64,000 nucleotides of DNA from contig NZ_JARVKY010000012.1 in the NCBI RefSeq assembly GCF_029813785.1, positions 62,001 to 126,000 of the forward strand, given 5' to 3'. The DNA comes from Streptomyces sp. DH41 (GTDB lineage: Bacteria > Actinomycetota > Actinomycetes > Streptomycetales > Streptomycetaceae). The notes below the pieces were generated by a model that made no database searches, had not been told where the DNA came from, and worked only from the letters and a program-made list of their open reading frames with translations. Position numbers and translations under genes: made by a program. Positions 8,776-17,498 of this stretch are shown in pieces; the first letter of the stretch is position 1; the number at the start of each line of letters is the position of its first letter.

Positions 8776-9855
8776 TCACACTTCGGCGCCCCGGAACGGG
8801 ACGTAGTCGTGCGCGTAGCCGAAGTATCCGGGCCCGGCCAGGGCGAGGCCCTCGGGGGTGCGCCAGCGCGGGTCGCAGGGCACGCCGAGGACGCTGACCC
8901 GCAGCCCGTAGCGGAGCGTCTCGGTGGTGACCGGTTCGCCGGAGTCGGTGTCCAGGACGCAGATCAGGTCGGGGACGCTGACGACGACCTCGCCGTCGCG
9001 GGTGGCGACGAGGTTCTCGTTCTGGAAGGACAGCTCCAGTGCGGACCCGGTGTCCGCGTCAAGGCCTGTGAGCCGGGCCGCGCCGCGGGCGAAGCCGCCG
9101 CTGGTGGTGCGCCGCACGTCGACGGTCTTCCCGGTGAAGACCGTCCGGCCGCCGAGGACGCCGGCCGCCGCGGCCACGGGGTCCTGGTGGCCCTCGCGGG
9201 CCTCGCGGATGACCCGGCCGACCCGCTCGCACAGCGTCAGGGTGCCGGGCACCAGGTGGTCCTTGGCCTGACGGCCGCTGAGCGCGTAGAGGCTGACCGC
9301 CGCGCTGCAGCCCATCTCGACGGTGGCGGCGCGGGCGAGGCGTTCCGCCCAGGCGTTGTCGTCGGTGCGCAGGGTGACGGAGTTGCCGCGTTCGTCGGCG
9401 AGCGCCATGGGGGACGCCTTCACACCGCCGAGGGTGGGCAGCAGCATCTGCAGTTCGGGGAAGGCGCGGCCCATGCCGTCGGCGTCGATCAGCGGGACGC
9501 CCGCCTCGGCGGCGGCGACGAACGGCGACATCGAGTTCAGGCCGCCCGCCTCGATGGAGACGGTGTGGGTGGCCTTGCGGCCGAGGAGGTCCTCCAGGGC
9601 CCGCATGGCGCCGATGATCTCGTCGCCCGAGGGGAGCTTCTCCAGCATCACGGTGGGCGCGCCCATGAAGGCGGTCGGGATGATCAGGGCGTCGTCGTCG
9701 GTCTCGTCGAGGTCCAGGAGGGTGACCGGGCCGTTCCGCTTCAGCGCCTGCTGGGCGAGGAGGCGGCCGACGAACGGGTCGCCGCCTCCGCCGGTGCCGA
9801 GCACGGCGGCTCCGCGGGCGAGGTCGGAAAGGTTGTCGGCGGTGATCTCACGCAT
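8776..9855 (-). CDS. DUF917 (S-methyl-thiohydantoin desulfurase-like) protein, copy 2
   Basis: A 359-residue DUF917 protein without extra tails. Landmarks are RGAAVLGTGGGGDPFVG near residue 13, EAGGLNSMSPFVAAAEAG at about residue 105, and DADGMGRAFPELQ directly after. Its ATG at 9855 overlaps the end of the HyuA-like gene by 8 bases and has GGGAGG upstream, so it is translated from the same message. HyuA-like and DUF917 genes are repeatedly found together (family knowledge), which supports a joint role in ring opening of hydantoin or thiohydantoin compounds. Confidence 0.88.
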   Translation of the reverse strand: MREITADNLSDLARGAAVLGTGGGGDPFVGRLLAQQALKRNGPVTLLDLDETDDDALIIPTAFMGAPTVMLEKLPSGDEIIGAMRALEDLLGRKATHTVSIEAGGLNSMSPFVAAAEAGVPLIDADGMGRAFPELQMLLPTLGGVKASPMALADERGNSVTLRTDDNAWAERLARAATVEMGCSAAVSLYALSGRQAKDHLVPGTLTLCERVGRVIREAREGHQDPVAAAAGVLGGRTVFTGKTVDVRRTTSGGFARGAARLTGLDADTGSALELSFQNENLVATRDGEVVVSVPDLICVLDTDSGEPVTTETLRYGLRVSVLGVPCDPRWRTPEGLALAGPGYFGYAHDYVPFRGAEV

Positions 9856-11410
9856 GGGGGCCTCCCAGGCTCAGCTCTCCGACGGCCTTGACGCGGATCC
9901 GGGTGGCGTTTCCCGGCAGGTAGGCCAGCGGTACTTCCTCGATGTCGACGATCTCGACGGACCCGGGCCGGGCGCCGGCCGCCACGGCCCGGTCGACGGC
10001 CTCCTGGCGGGCCTCGTCGAGTACGGTGTCCCGCTGCTGCGGGACGACCGAGTAGATCCGGTCGACCTCGCCGCCGACCTGGGCGATCGCCGCGCCGATG
10101 GCGTTGGCCACGGCGAAGTGGTCGGGGCGGACGACGCGGGAGGCGCCCGCGAGGTCCTCGGGCACCAGGATGCTGCCGCCGCCGACGGCGACGACGGGCA
10201 CCGGTTCGGCGGAGGCCCGCATCCGGTCGACGACCTCGGCGAGCCGGTCGTCGACGGCGCGCAGGGCGGCGTCGACCACCGCCTTGTCGAGGTGGGCGAC
10301 GAGCGAGCGGTCACCGACGTCGGCGCGCCCGCCGGCCACCGCGATGTCGGTCGCGGTCAGGCGCGTGCCGCCGAAGACGAGGGCCTCCTGGGCGAGCCGG
10401 TAGCCGACGCTGGCGGGGCCTACGGCGGTGCCGGACGCCTGGTGCACCACGTGGCTGCCGCCGCCGATGCCGAGGGAGAGCACGTCGGGCATGCGGAAGT
10501 TGGTCTGGACTCCTGCCACGTTGACGTCCGTGGACGCCTCGCGCGGGAAGCCCTGCTGGAGGATGCCGACGTCGCTGGTCGTGCCGCCGATGTCGACCAC
10601 GGCGCAGGAGGTCAGCCTGGACAGGAACGCGGCGCCGCGCATGGAGTTGGTCGGGCCGGAGGCGAAGGTCGCCACCGGATAGCGGCGGGCGTAGTCGACG
10701 TCCATCAGGGTGCCGTCGTTCTGGCTGAGGAAGACCGGGGCGTCGATGCCGGCCTCGGTGACCGTGCGGAGCAGTCCGGTGGCGACCTGGTCGGCGAGGC
10801 CGCGCAGGGCGGCGTTGACGACGGTGGCGTTCTCCCGGCCGAGCAGGCCCATGCGGCCGATCTCGTGGGAGAGGCTCACCGGGGCACCGGGCAGTTGCTC
10901 GTCGATGATCTCGGCGGCGCGGGTCTCGAACTCCGCGTTGACCGGCGAGAACACCGAGGACAGTGCGAAGGAGGTGGCGCCGGCGGCGACGGCCCGGTCC
11001 AGGACCGCGCGGAACTCGGCCTCGTCGAAGGCGGCGATGTGGCTGCCGTCGTACTCGTGACCGCCGTGGCAGAGATAGCTGTGGCCGCCGATCGCGGAGA
11101 CCAGGCGGTCGGGCCAGTCGACCAGCGGGGGCAGGGCGCGGGTGGCGGGCAGCCCGAACCGGATGGCGGCGGTCCGCGCCAGGCGCTCGCCCTCCACCAG
11201 GGCGTTGATGAAGTGGGTGGTGCCGATCATCACCGCGTGGACGGCGGCCGGGTCGAACCCGGTGGCCTGCCGCAGGTCGCCGAGGGCGGTGACGATACCG
11301 CCGGTGACGTCGGCCGTGGTGGACGCTTTCACGGCGCCCAGCACCCGGTCGTCGTCGATGAGGACGGCGTCGGTGTTGGTGCCGCCCACGTCGATGCCCA
11401 GTCGGAGCAT
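9848..11410 (-). CDS. HyuA-like hydantoinase/oxoprolinase family protein
   Basis: A 520-residue protein of the hydantoinase/5-oxoprolinase A family, which uses ATP to open hydantoin or lactam rings. The actin-like ATPase motifs are GIDVGGTNTDAVLIDDD at the N terminus, SQNDGTLM near residue 230, DIGGTTSDVGIL near residue 275 and the glycine-rich VVAVGGGSILVPEDL near residue 405. It is shorter than full HyuA (about 700), as is usual for the DUF917-linked form. It leads the operon HyuA-like, DUF917, DUF917. No classical HyuB gene is present; the DUF917 proteins may replace it. A purine-rich AGAGAGAGG precedes the ATG. Confidence 0.92.
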   Translation of the reverse strand: MLRLGIDVGGTNTDAVLIDDDRVLGAVKASTTADVTGGIVTALGDLRQATGFDPAAVHAVMIGTTHFINALVEGERLARTAAIRFGLPATRALPPLVDWPDRLVSAIGGHSYLCHGGHEYDGSHIAAFDEAEFRAVLDRAVAAGATSFALSSVFSPVNAEFETRAAEIIDEQLPGAPVSLSHEIGRMGLLGRENATVVNAALRGLADQVATGLLRTVTEAGIDAPVFLSQNDGTLMDVDYARRYPVATFASGPTNSMRGAAFLSRLTSCAVVDIGGTTSDVGILQQGFPREASTDVNVAGVQTNFRMPDVLSLGIGGGSHVVHQASGTAVGPASVGYRLAQEALVFGGTRLTATDIAVAGGRADVGDRSLVAHLDKAVVDAALRAVDDRLAEVVDRMRASAEPVPVVAVGGGSILVPEDLAGASRVVRPDHFAVANAIGAAIAQVGGEVDRIYSVVPQQRDTVLDEARQEAVDRAVAAGARPGSVEIVDIEEVPLAYLPGNATRIRVKAVGELSLGGPHA

Positions 11411-11831
11411 GTGGGTTGTCCTGCCTCTCTCTTTCGGTGGCCGCGCCCGCCGGTGGCGTCGCGGTCGGGCGGCGGGGACGCCGGGGGCGTCGGTGTCCGT
11501 CAGGGGGCCGGCGCGCAGTCGGTCGTGTCCGAGAAGGACACCATGGGGACTCCAGGAGTGCGGGCGGGGACGGACGGGAGCGGATGGCCGCCGAGTGCGG
11601 TTCGTCGAGCCTAGGCTGCCGCCCCTGAGTGGTCACCGTGCACCAGGCACTGGCACGGGCCGTCGACAGGGCACTGTGCACAGGCGGAATTCGGCCGGGT
11701 GAGGTCTCGTCCACGTCCGCGGTGCGGCCTGCACGGCCACGGTGGCCCGGCTGTGCGGGCCGCACCTTGTGGCGTTCGACGGGTCCGCGCAGGGTGGGCC
11801 GACCGCCCCGCTCGCCCCACCCGGAGGTGCT
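11411..11831. other. Control region between the HyuA-like operon and the racemase remnant
   Basis: These 421 bases lie between the leftward HyuA-like gene and the rightward decayed racemase. No gene is recognised. A perfect 10-bp palindrome CTGTGCACAG lies at 11674-11683 and could be an operator for the cluster's regulator. Promoters for both directions should be here. Confidence 0.45.
11674..11683. promoter_or_regulatory. Palindrome CTGTGCACAG in the HyuA/racemase control region
   Basis: Perfect 10-bp dyad in the divergent control region of the hydantoinase-like operon. A PucR or other regulator could bind here; only the symmetry is seen. Confidence 0.35.
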
Positions 11832-12246
11832 GTGCAGCTCACGGTCGTGCTTCCCGCATCACCGACGCGTTCACCGGGGAGGTCCGTCAGGAAGTCGGCG
11901 CCTGGGTGCCGGTACGAGGAGGCGCCGGCCGGCCCGGGCATGCCCGACGCGTTCGGCGAGGCCACCGGGGACGGCGCGGAAGCGGTGTTCGTCAGCTGCT
12001 TCGGCGGCGACCCCGGTGTGCGGGCGGCACGGGAGATCGTGGACATCCCGGTGGTCGGCGGCTTCGAGCCCGCCGTGCTTCCCTCTCTCGCACTCGGCGA
12101 GCGCACCGGCGTGATCACCGTCCTGTCCTCGACCCCACGGGGGCTGCGATCATGTGGCTGGAGTCTCAGGTGCGGCTGGGGGTGCGACCCTGCGACCCAG
12201 CCGCACCACGTACCTGCCGCCCCGGCCGAAGGACCGCGTCGCCTGA
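11832..12246 (+). pseudogene. Decayed Asp/Glu/hydantoin racemase gene
   Basis: Pieces of one racemase family protein lie in order but in different frames. VQLTVVLP (from GTG 11832) is followed by ITDAFTGEVRQEVGAWVP in a second frame. The first frame returns with AEAVFVSCFGGDPGVRAA and IPVVGGFEPA, then LALGERTGVITVL. The reading then jumps straight to LDPTGAAIMWLESQVRLG, which is the usual C-terminal region, so roughly 100 central residues including the second catalytic Cys motif are missing. An 8-bp duplication (TGCGACCC twice, 12183-12198) shifts the last frame, after which SRTTYLPPRPKDRVA ends at TGA 12244-12246. An intact homologue would be about 230-240 residues. It cannot make a functional enzyme. 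Confidence 0.82.
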
Positions 12247-12357
12247 CGCGGTCTGCCCCGTCCGTTCCGCCCGTTCGCCCCTCTCCTGCTCGTCCGCCAC
12301 CCCCATCCGTCCGTCTCCCTCTCATCCGTCCGGCCCCCACGTCCCTGGAGTTGAGTC

Positions 12358-13560
12358 ATGGCCCTCGATGTCGCCGCGATCCGCGCGCACGTGCCCGCCC
12401 TGAAGTCCGGTACCGCGAGGTTCGACGCGCCGGGCGGTACGCAGACCCCGCAGCCGGTGATCGACGCGATCGCGTCGGCGCTGACCACCCCGCTCGCCAA
12501 CCGGGGACGGAACACCGAGGGCGAGCGCAACGCGGACCGGATCGTCTCCGAGGCCCGGTCCGCCCTGGCCGACCTCCTCGGCACCACTCCGGGGACGGTG
12601 GTCTTCGGGCGCAGCGCCACCCAGCTCGTCTACGACCTGTCCCGGACGCTCGCCAAGGGCTGGGGCCCGGGCGACGAGGTGGTGGTCACCCGGCTCGACC
12701 ACGACTCGAACATCCGGCCGTGGGTGCAGGCCGCGGAGTCGGCGGGGGCGACCGTGCGGTGGGCGGACTTCGATCCGGCCACGGGCGAGCTGCGGCCCGA
12801 GCACGTCGAGGCGGTGCTGAGCCCGCGTACCAGGCTGGTCGCGGTCACCGCCGCGTCCAACCTGATCGGGGCCATGCCCGACCTGCCGGCGCTCGCCGCC
12901 CTCGTCCATTCGACCGGCGCGCTCTTCCACGTCGACGCGGTGCACTACGCCTCGCACGCGGTGGTGGACCTGGCGGCGATCGGCGCGGACACGCTGGTCT
13001 GCTCGCCGTACAAGTTCCTCGGGCCGCATCTGGGCGTGCTGACCGGCCGGGCGGAGCTGCTGGAGTCGCTGCGCCCGGACAAGTTGCTGCCGTCCGCCGA
13101 CACCGTGCCCGAGCGGTTCGAACTGGGCACGCTTCCGTACGAGTCGCTGGCCGGGTCGGCGGCGGCGGTGGACTTCCTGGCGGGGCTGGACCCTCGGGCC
13201 CGAGGCTCTCGCCGGGACCGGCTGGTCGCCTCCTTCGCGGCGCTGGAGGCGCACGAGGACGCGCTGCGCGAGCGGATCGAGCGGGGCCTGGCCGACCTCG
13301 GCGGGATCACCGTGTACTCCCGGGCCGCGCGGCGCACGCCGACCCTGCTGTTCACCGTGGCGGGCCTGCGGCCGGCCGACGTCTACCGGGAGCTGGCCGA
13401 GCGGGGGGTCGACGCGCCGGCCGGCTCCTTCTACGCCGTGGAGGCCTCGCGCCGGCTGGGGCTCGGCGACGAGGGCGGCGTGCGGGTCGGGCTCGCGCCG
13501 TACAGCAGCGCGGACGACGTGGACCGGCTGCTGACGGCGCTGGACTCCCTCCCCCGCTGA
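12358..13560 (+). CDS. Class V aminotransferase, cysteine desulfurase-like
   Basis: A 400-residue PLP enzyme of the NifS/SufS/CsdA-like group. The Schiff-base lysine is K219 in SPYKFLGPHLG, and the cofactor-binding DAVHYASH segment (FHVDAVHYASHAVVD) lies near residue 200. Class members remove sulfur, selenium or a sulfinyl group from cysteine-like substrates or transaminate; no Cys-containing active-site loop of SufS type is obvious in the C-terminal half. ATG 12358 has GGAG upstream. It lies just after the racemase remnant and points away from the DUF917 operon, so it may belong to the same (thio)hydantoin pathway. Its role in iron-sulfur assembly is doubtful because no suf genes are nearby. 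Confidence 0.85.
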   Translation: MALDVAAIRAHVPALKSGTARFDAPGGTQTPQPVIDAIASALTTPLANRGRNTEGERNADRIVSEARSALADLLGTTPGTVVFGRSATQLVYDLSRTLAKGWGPGDEVVVTRLDHDSNIRPWVQAAESAGATVRWADFDPATGELRPEHVEAVLSPRTRLVAVTAASNLIGAMPDLPALAALVHSTGALFHVDAVHYASHAVVDLAAIGADTLVCSPYKFLGPHLGVLTGRAELLESLRPDKLLPSADTVPERFELGTLPYESLAGSAAAVDFLAGLDPRARGSRRDRLVASFAALEAHEDALRERIERGLADLGGITVYSRAARRTPTLLFTVAGLRPADVYRELAERGVDAPAGSFYAVEASRRLGLGDEGGVRVGLAPYSSADDVDRLLTALDSLPR

Positions 13561-13581
13561 CGCACGGCGGCATGGGCGCGT

Positions 13582-13625
13582 CCGTCCCGGTGAGCCGCCG
13601 TGCGTACGGCGGCTCACCGGGACGG
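13582..13625. terminator. Bidirectional terminator hairpin
   Basis: Two perfect 20-bp arms (13582-13601 and 13606-13625) enclose a 4-base loop. The hairpin sits in the 82 bases between the convergent aminotransferase and alpha-xylosidase genes, so it can end transcription from both sides. Confidence 0.85.
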
Positions 13626-13642
13626 TCCCTCCGCTCCCGGCC

Positions 13643-15913
13643 TCACCCCAGGGGGACGGTCACCTCTCCCGTGCCCTGCGCGCTCGCGCCGCCCGCGACG
13701 CGCACCGTGAACGGACGGTCGGTACCGCTCGCGGTGACCCGCAGGGTGTCCCCGTCCCGCCGCGCACGGAACGTCGCGGCGGGCGTGCCCAGCAGGTCGG
13801 GCACGGTGATCTCGGCCGCGTAGTCGGGTCCGGCGGGCGGGTGGACGAGCAGGGTCGGGGCGTCCAGCCAGTCCCCGTCGGGGCGCTGGTCGTCCGAGGC
13901 CAGCGGCAGGACGGCGCCCTCACGGACGTACAGCGGCAGGCTGTCGTAGCCGTGCCGCTCGGTGCGCCAGACCGGGCCGGTGACGCGCTCGCCGGTCAGG
14001 AGGTGGGTCCAGGTGCCCTCGGGGAGGTACACCTCGACCTCGCCGTCCTCGGTGAAGACCGGGGCGACCAGGAGGTCGGAGCCGAGCATGTACTGGCGGT
14101 CCAGCGGGCGGCAGCCCGGGTCGTGCGGGTACTCCAGGACCATCGGCCGCATCATCGGCACGCCGGTGCGGTGGGCCTCTGCGGCGACGCCGTACAGGTA
14201 GGGCATCAGGCGGTGCTTGAGGAGGGTGAAGCTCCGGGCGACGTCGACCGCCTCCTCGCCGAACTCCCACGGCACCCGGTACGAGGAGGAGCCGTGCAGG
14301 CGGCTGTGCGAGGAGAGCAGGCCGAAGGCCAGCCAGCGCTTGAAGACCGCGGGGTCGGGTGTGCCCTCGAAGCCGCCGATGTCGTGGCTCCAGAAGCCGA
14401 AGCCGCTCAGGGACAGGGACAGGCCGCCCCGCAGCGACTCGGCCATCGCCTCGAAGGACGACCAGCAGTCGCCGCCCCAGTGGACGGGGTACTGCTGGCC
14501 GCCCGCGGTCGCGGAGCGGGCGAAGAGGACGGCCTCGCCCTGTCCGCGCTCCTTCTCCAGGAGTTCGAAGACGGTCCGGTTGAAGAGGTGCGTGTAGTAG
14601 TTGTGCATGCGCTCCGGGTCGGAGCCGTCGTGCCAGACGACGTCGGTGGGGACGCGCTCGCCGAAGTCGGTCTTGAAGCAGTCCACGCCCTGGTCGAGCA
14701 GCGGCTTGAGCTTTCCGGCGTACCAGTCGCGGGCGGCGGGGCTGGTGAAGTCGACCAGACCCATGCCGGCCTGCCACAGGTCCCACTGCCAGACGTCGCC
14801 GTTCGTCCGGCGCACCAGGTGCCCGAGGGCGGCGGCCTCGTCGAAGAGGGGGGACTTCTGGGCGATGTAGGGGTTGATCCAGGCGCTGACCTTCAGCCCC
14901 CTGGCCTTGAGCCGGGCGAGCATGCCGTCCGGGTCGGGGAAGACGTCCGGGTCCCACTGGAAGTCGCACCACTGGTACTCGCGCATCCAGAAGCAGTCGA
15001 AGTGGAAGACGGAGAGCGGGATACCCCGCTCGGCCATGCCGTCGACGAACGACGTCACCGTCTCCTCGTCGTAGGAGGTGGTGAAGGACGTGGTGAGCCA
15101 CAGGCCGAAGGACCAGGCGGGCGGCAGGGCGGGGCGGCCGGTGAGGGCGGTGTAGCGGGTGAGGACGTCCTTGGGGGTGGGGCCGGCGACGACGTAGTAC
15201 TCCAGCGTCTGGTCCTCGACGCTGAACTGCACCTGGCCGACGGACTCGGAGCCGACCTCGAAGGAGACCGAGCCGGGGTGGTTGACGAAGACGCCGTAGC
15301 CGCGGGAGGAGAGGTAGAACGGGATGTTCTTGTAGGCCTGCTCGCTGCTGGTGCCGCCGTCGGCCTGCCACATGTCGACGACCTGGCCGTTCTTGACGAA
15401 CGGGGTGAAGCGCTCGCCGAGGCCGTAGATCTGCTCGCCGACGCCGAGCGCGAGCCGGCTCAGCATGTGGTGCGCGCCGTCGCCCGTGGTGGCGAACGCG
15501 GTGCTCTTGGCGCCCGCGTGGGTCAGCTCGCGTCCGTCCGCGTCGTGGAAACTGAGGCCCCAGGGGCCCTCACGGTCCAGGCGGAGGGTCAGCGGGCCGC
15601 TGGTCAGCTCGGTGACCGTGCCGTCCTGGCGCACCTCGCCGGCGCCGTCCGCCGCGCCCGCGAGGGCGAAGTCGGGGCCCGGCCGACGCTTGCCGGCGTG
15701 GTGGGTGACGCGGACGCCGATGACGCCCTCGGTGGGAGAGAAGCACTCGACCGTGAGGAGCGGCGCGTTGAGCGTGTCCCCCCTCCGCGTCACCTTCTTC
15801 ACGGCGGCATACGTGGTGAAGCGCTTCGATTCGGGGCGCACATCGCGTACTTCGGTGGCGTACGAGAGATGCACGCCGTCACGGATGAGCCAGAAGCCGT
15901 CGGTGAACTTCAT
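13643..15913 (-). CDS. yicI: GH31 alpha-xylosidase, YicI type
   Basis: Releases alpha-linked xylose from isoprimeverose and xyloglucan oligosaccharides in the cytoplasm. The 756-residue sequence follows E. coli YicI nearly end to end, including the start MKFTDGFWLIRDG and the run RPALPPAWSFGLWLTTSFTT. The catalytic nucleophile is D416 (in CFKTDFGE) and the acid/base D482 (in HWGGDCWS); both fall at exactly the YicI positions. No signal peptide is present. ATG 15913 has AAGGAAG upstream; the open frame continues to 16027 without support. It is transcribed divergently from an ABC sugar importer, with a GTTTTG-N8-CAAAAC dyad between them. Next to a GH1 beta-glucosidase this points to xyloglucan-fragment use rather than starch. 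Confidence 0.95.
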   Translation of the reverse strand: MKFTDGFWLIRDGVHLSYATEVRDVRPESKRFTTYAAVKKVTRRGDTLNAPLLTVECFSPTEGVIGVRVTHHAGKRRPGPDFALAGAADGAGEVRQDGTVTELTSGPLTLRLDREGPWGLSFHDADGRELTHAGAKSTAFATTGDGAHHMLSRLALGVGEQIYGLGERFTPFVKNGQVVDMWQADGGTSSEQAYKNIPFYLSSRGYGVFVNHPGSVSFEVGSESVGQVQFSVEDQTLEYYVVAGPTPKDVLTRYTALTGRPALPPAWSFGLWLTTSFTTSYDEETVTSFVDGMAERGIPLSVFHFDCFWMREYQWCDFQWDPDVFPDPDGMLARLKARGLKVSAWINPYIAQKSPLFDEAAALGHLVRRTNGDVWQWDLWQAGMGLVDFTSPAARDWYAGKLKPLLDQGVDCFKTDFGERVPTDVVWHDGSDPERMHNYYTHLFNRTVFELLEKERGQGEAVLFARSATAGGQQYPVHWGGDCWSSFEAMAESLRGGLSLSLSGFGFWSHDIGGFEGTPDPAVFKRWLAFGLLSSHSRLHGSSSYRVPWEFGEEAVDVARSFTLLKHRLMPYLYGVAAEAHRTGVPMMRPMVLEYPHDPGCRPLDRQYMLGSDLLVAPVFTEDGEVEVYLPEGTWTHLLTGERVTGPVWRTERHGYDSLPLYVREGAVLPLASDDQRPDGDWLDAPTLLVHPPAGPDYAAEITVPDLLGTPAATFRARRDGDTLRVTASGTDRPFTVRVAGGASAQGTGEVTVPLG

Positions 15914-15972
15914 GATCTTCCTTGGGTGCGGCGGGAGGTGTCGGATGGGGAGCACGGGGGCCGTCTCACAGC

Positions 15973-15992
15973 GTTTTGATCGTACACAAAAC
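15973..15992. promoter_or_regulatory. ROK-type operator candidate, GTTTTG-N8-CAAAAC
   Basis: A perfect 6-bp inverted repeat with an 8-base spacer, in an AT-rich patch between the divergent alpha-xylosidase and ABC importer genes. It overlaps a possible -10 (TACGAT) for the alpha-xylosidase. It resembles the TTTTGT/ACAAAA dyad at the MFS gene next to the ROK repressor, and a single half-site AACAAAAC recurs at 16146-16153. ROK repressors such as Mlc and NagC bind AT-rich dyads of this kind (family knowledge). Confidence 0.55.
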
Positions 15993-16154
15993 AAATCCGG
16001 CCGCAGAGGGCTTCGCGAAGTCTTCACCGCGCTGAACAGGCGTGATCACTCACCAGAACAGCCCACTCACCCCACGGAGTAACGAGACCGAGGCCACTTT
16101 CCTCTAGCGCGGCAGCACGTTCGTGACGTATTAGTCATCACATCAAACAAAACG

Positions 16155-16174
16155 GTCCGGCAAGGAAGCCGGAC
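16155..16174 (+). promoter_or_regulatory. Hairpin in the leader of the sugar ABC operon
   Basis: GTCCGGC and GCCGGAC form a perfect 7-bp stem around the 6-base loop AAGGAA, 25 bases before the binding-protein ATG. The loop looks like a ribosome site displayed on a stem; the real one (AAGGG) lies just downstream. It could stabilise the message or affect initiation. A TGAC-N6-GTCA dyad lies upstream at 16124-16137. Confidence 0.4.
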
Positions 16175-16199
16175 GGTACGACAGCAAGGGCCCCGCACC

Positions 16200-17486
16200 A
16201 TGTCGAAGCGCTTCACCTCGCTCGCCTTGACAGCACACCCTCCGGCTGCCACGCACCGCGGGCGAGGACGCTCACGCCGAGCCGTCGCCCCGTTCGCCGC
16301 CGTCTCCGTCCTGGTCGCCGGCGCGGCGCTCACGGGCTGCGGGCAGCAGCGAGACGCCGACGTGTACACCGTGATGAACTCCTCGACCGACGAGTCCTAC
16401 CACCGCTGGGACGCGGAGGCGATGGCCCGCTGCGGCAAGCAGCTGGGCATCACCATCGAGCAGCAGAGCGTCCCGGCGTCACAGGTGATGACGAAGGCGC
16501 TGCGCATGGCGTCGTCCAAGTCGCTGCCCGACATCGTGCAGTTCGACGCGTCCGAGATGCCGACGTTCGCCGACGCGGGCGGGCTGGTCGACCTCGAATC
16601 CCTCGGGCTGAGCACCGACGGCATCCCCGAGGGCATCGTCGACTTCGGCTCGTACGAGGGGACGTACTACGGCGCGGCCCGGTCCGTGAACACGCTCGCG
16701 CTCTTCTACAACAAGGACGTCCTCGACAAGGCGGGCATCGAGGTGCCCGCCACGTGGGCACAGCTGCGGGAGAGCGCCGAGAAGCTCACGCAGGGCAACC
16801 AGTACGGGCTGGCGCTCAGCGCGGGTGGCGCGGAGGACGGCGTCTTCCAGTTCACGCCGTTCATGTGGTCCAACGGCGGTGACGAGACGGACCTGGACAG
16901 CCCGCAGGTCGTCGAGGCCCTCGACTACTGGAAGGGCCTGCTGAAGGACGGCTCGCTCTCGAAGTCCACGGTCAACTGGACGCAGGCGGACGTCAACGAC
17001 CAGTTCATGGCCGGCAACGCGGCCATGATGATCAACGGGCCGTGGCAGGTGGAGACGCTCAACACCGACAAGTCGCTGGACTGGGGCATCGCCCCCATCC
17101 CCGTGCCGGAGGCCGGCGACGACTCGGTGGGTCCGCTCGGCGGCGCCGTGCTCACCGTGCCCAACACCGGTGACGAGGCGCGGGAGAGGACCGCCGCGAA
17201 GATCGTGGCCTGTCTGGCGAGCGAGAAGGAACAGCTGACCTACGCGCTCAACAGCTGGATGGTCCCGGCCAACGCGAAGGCCGCCGCCGTCTGGCGCGAG
17301 AAGGTGCCCGAGCTGGACTCCCTCGCCGACCAGGTGGCCGTCGCACGGTCCCGGACGGCGAAGCTCGGCGCCGGCTGGTCGAGCGTGTCGCTCGCCCTGC
17401 AGAGCGCCTTCCAGTCCGCCCTGACCGGCCAGTCCAGTGAGACCGCCCTGAAGCGCGCCCAGCAGCGGGCCACGAGCGGGAACTGA
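16200..17486 (+). CDS. Sugar ABC transporter substrate-binding lipoprotein
   Basis: A 428-residue extracytoplasmic binding protein of the MalE-like group. A long Arg-rich N terminus leads to a hydrophobic core and the lipobox ALTGC with the lipid-carrying Cys at residue 47. The mature part shows family features such as PDIVQFDASEMPTFADAGG and INGPWQVETLN. It should capture an oligosaccharide and deliver it to the two permeases that follow at 12- and 5-base spacing. No ATPase gene is in the cluster; a shared MsiK-type ATPase would be expected in Streptomyces. The long n-region could mean a later start, but no other good start is seen. Confidence 0.93.
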   Translation: MSKRFTSLALTAHPPAATHRGRGRSRRAVAPFAAVSVLVAGAALTGCGQQRDADVYTVMNSSTDESYHRWDAEAMARCGKQLGITIEQQSVPASQVMTKALRMASSKSLPDIVQFDASEMPTFADAGGLVDLESLGLSTDGIPEGIVDFGSYEGTYYGAARSVNTLALFYNKDVLDKAGIEVPATWAQLRESAEKLTQGNQYGLALSAGGAEDGVFQFTPFMWSNGGDETDLDSPQVVEALDYWKGLLKDGSLSKSTVNWTQADVNDQFMAGNAAMMINGPWQVETLNTDKSLDWGIAPIPVPEAGDDSVGPLGGAVLTVPNTGDEARERTAAKIVACLASEKEQLTYALNSWMVPANAKAAAVWREKVPELDSLADQVAVARSRTAKLGAGWSSVSLALQSAFQSALTGQSSETALKRAQQRATSGN

Positions 17487-17498
17487 GGAAACGCGCCC

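Noticed and set aside
13582..13625. The 20-bp inverted repeat as a mobile-element end or attachment site
   Set aside because: The arms are separated by only 4 bases and lie between convergent genes, which is the pattern of a bidirectional terminator.
11742..13823. A 693-codon plus-strand open frame
   Set aside because: It joins a racemase fragment to a shadow of the aminotransferase gene in the wrong frame. The aminotransferase has its own frame, start and catalytic lysine.
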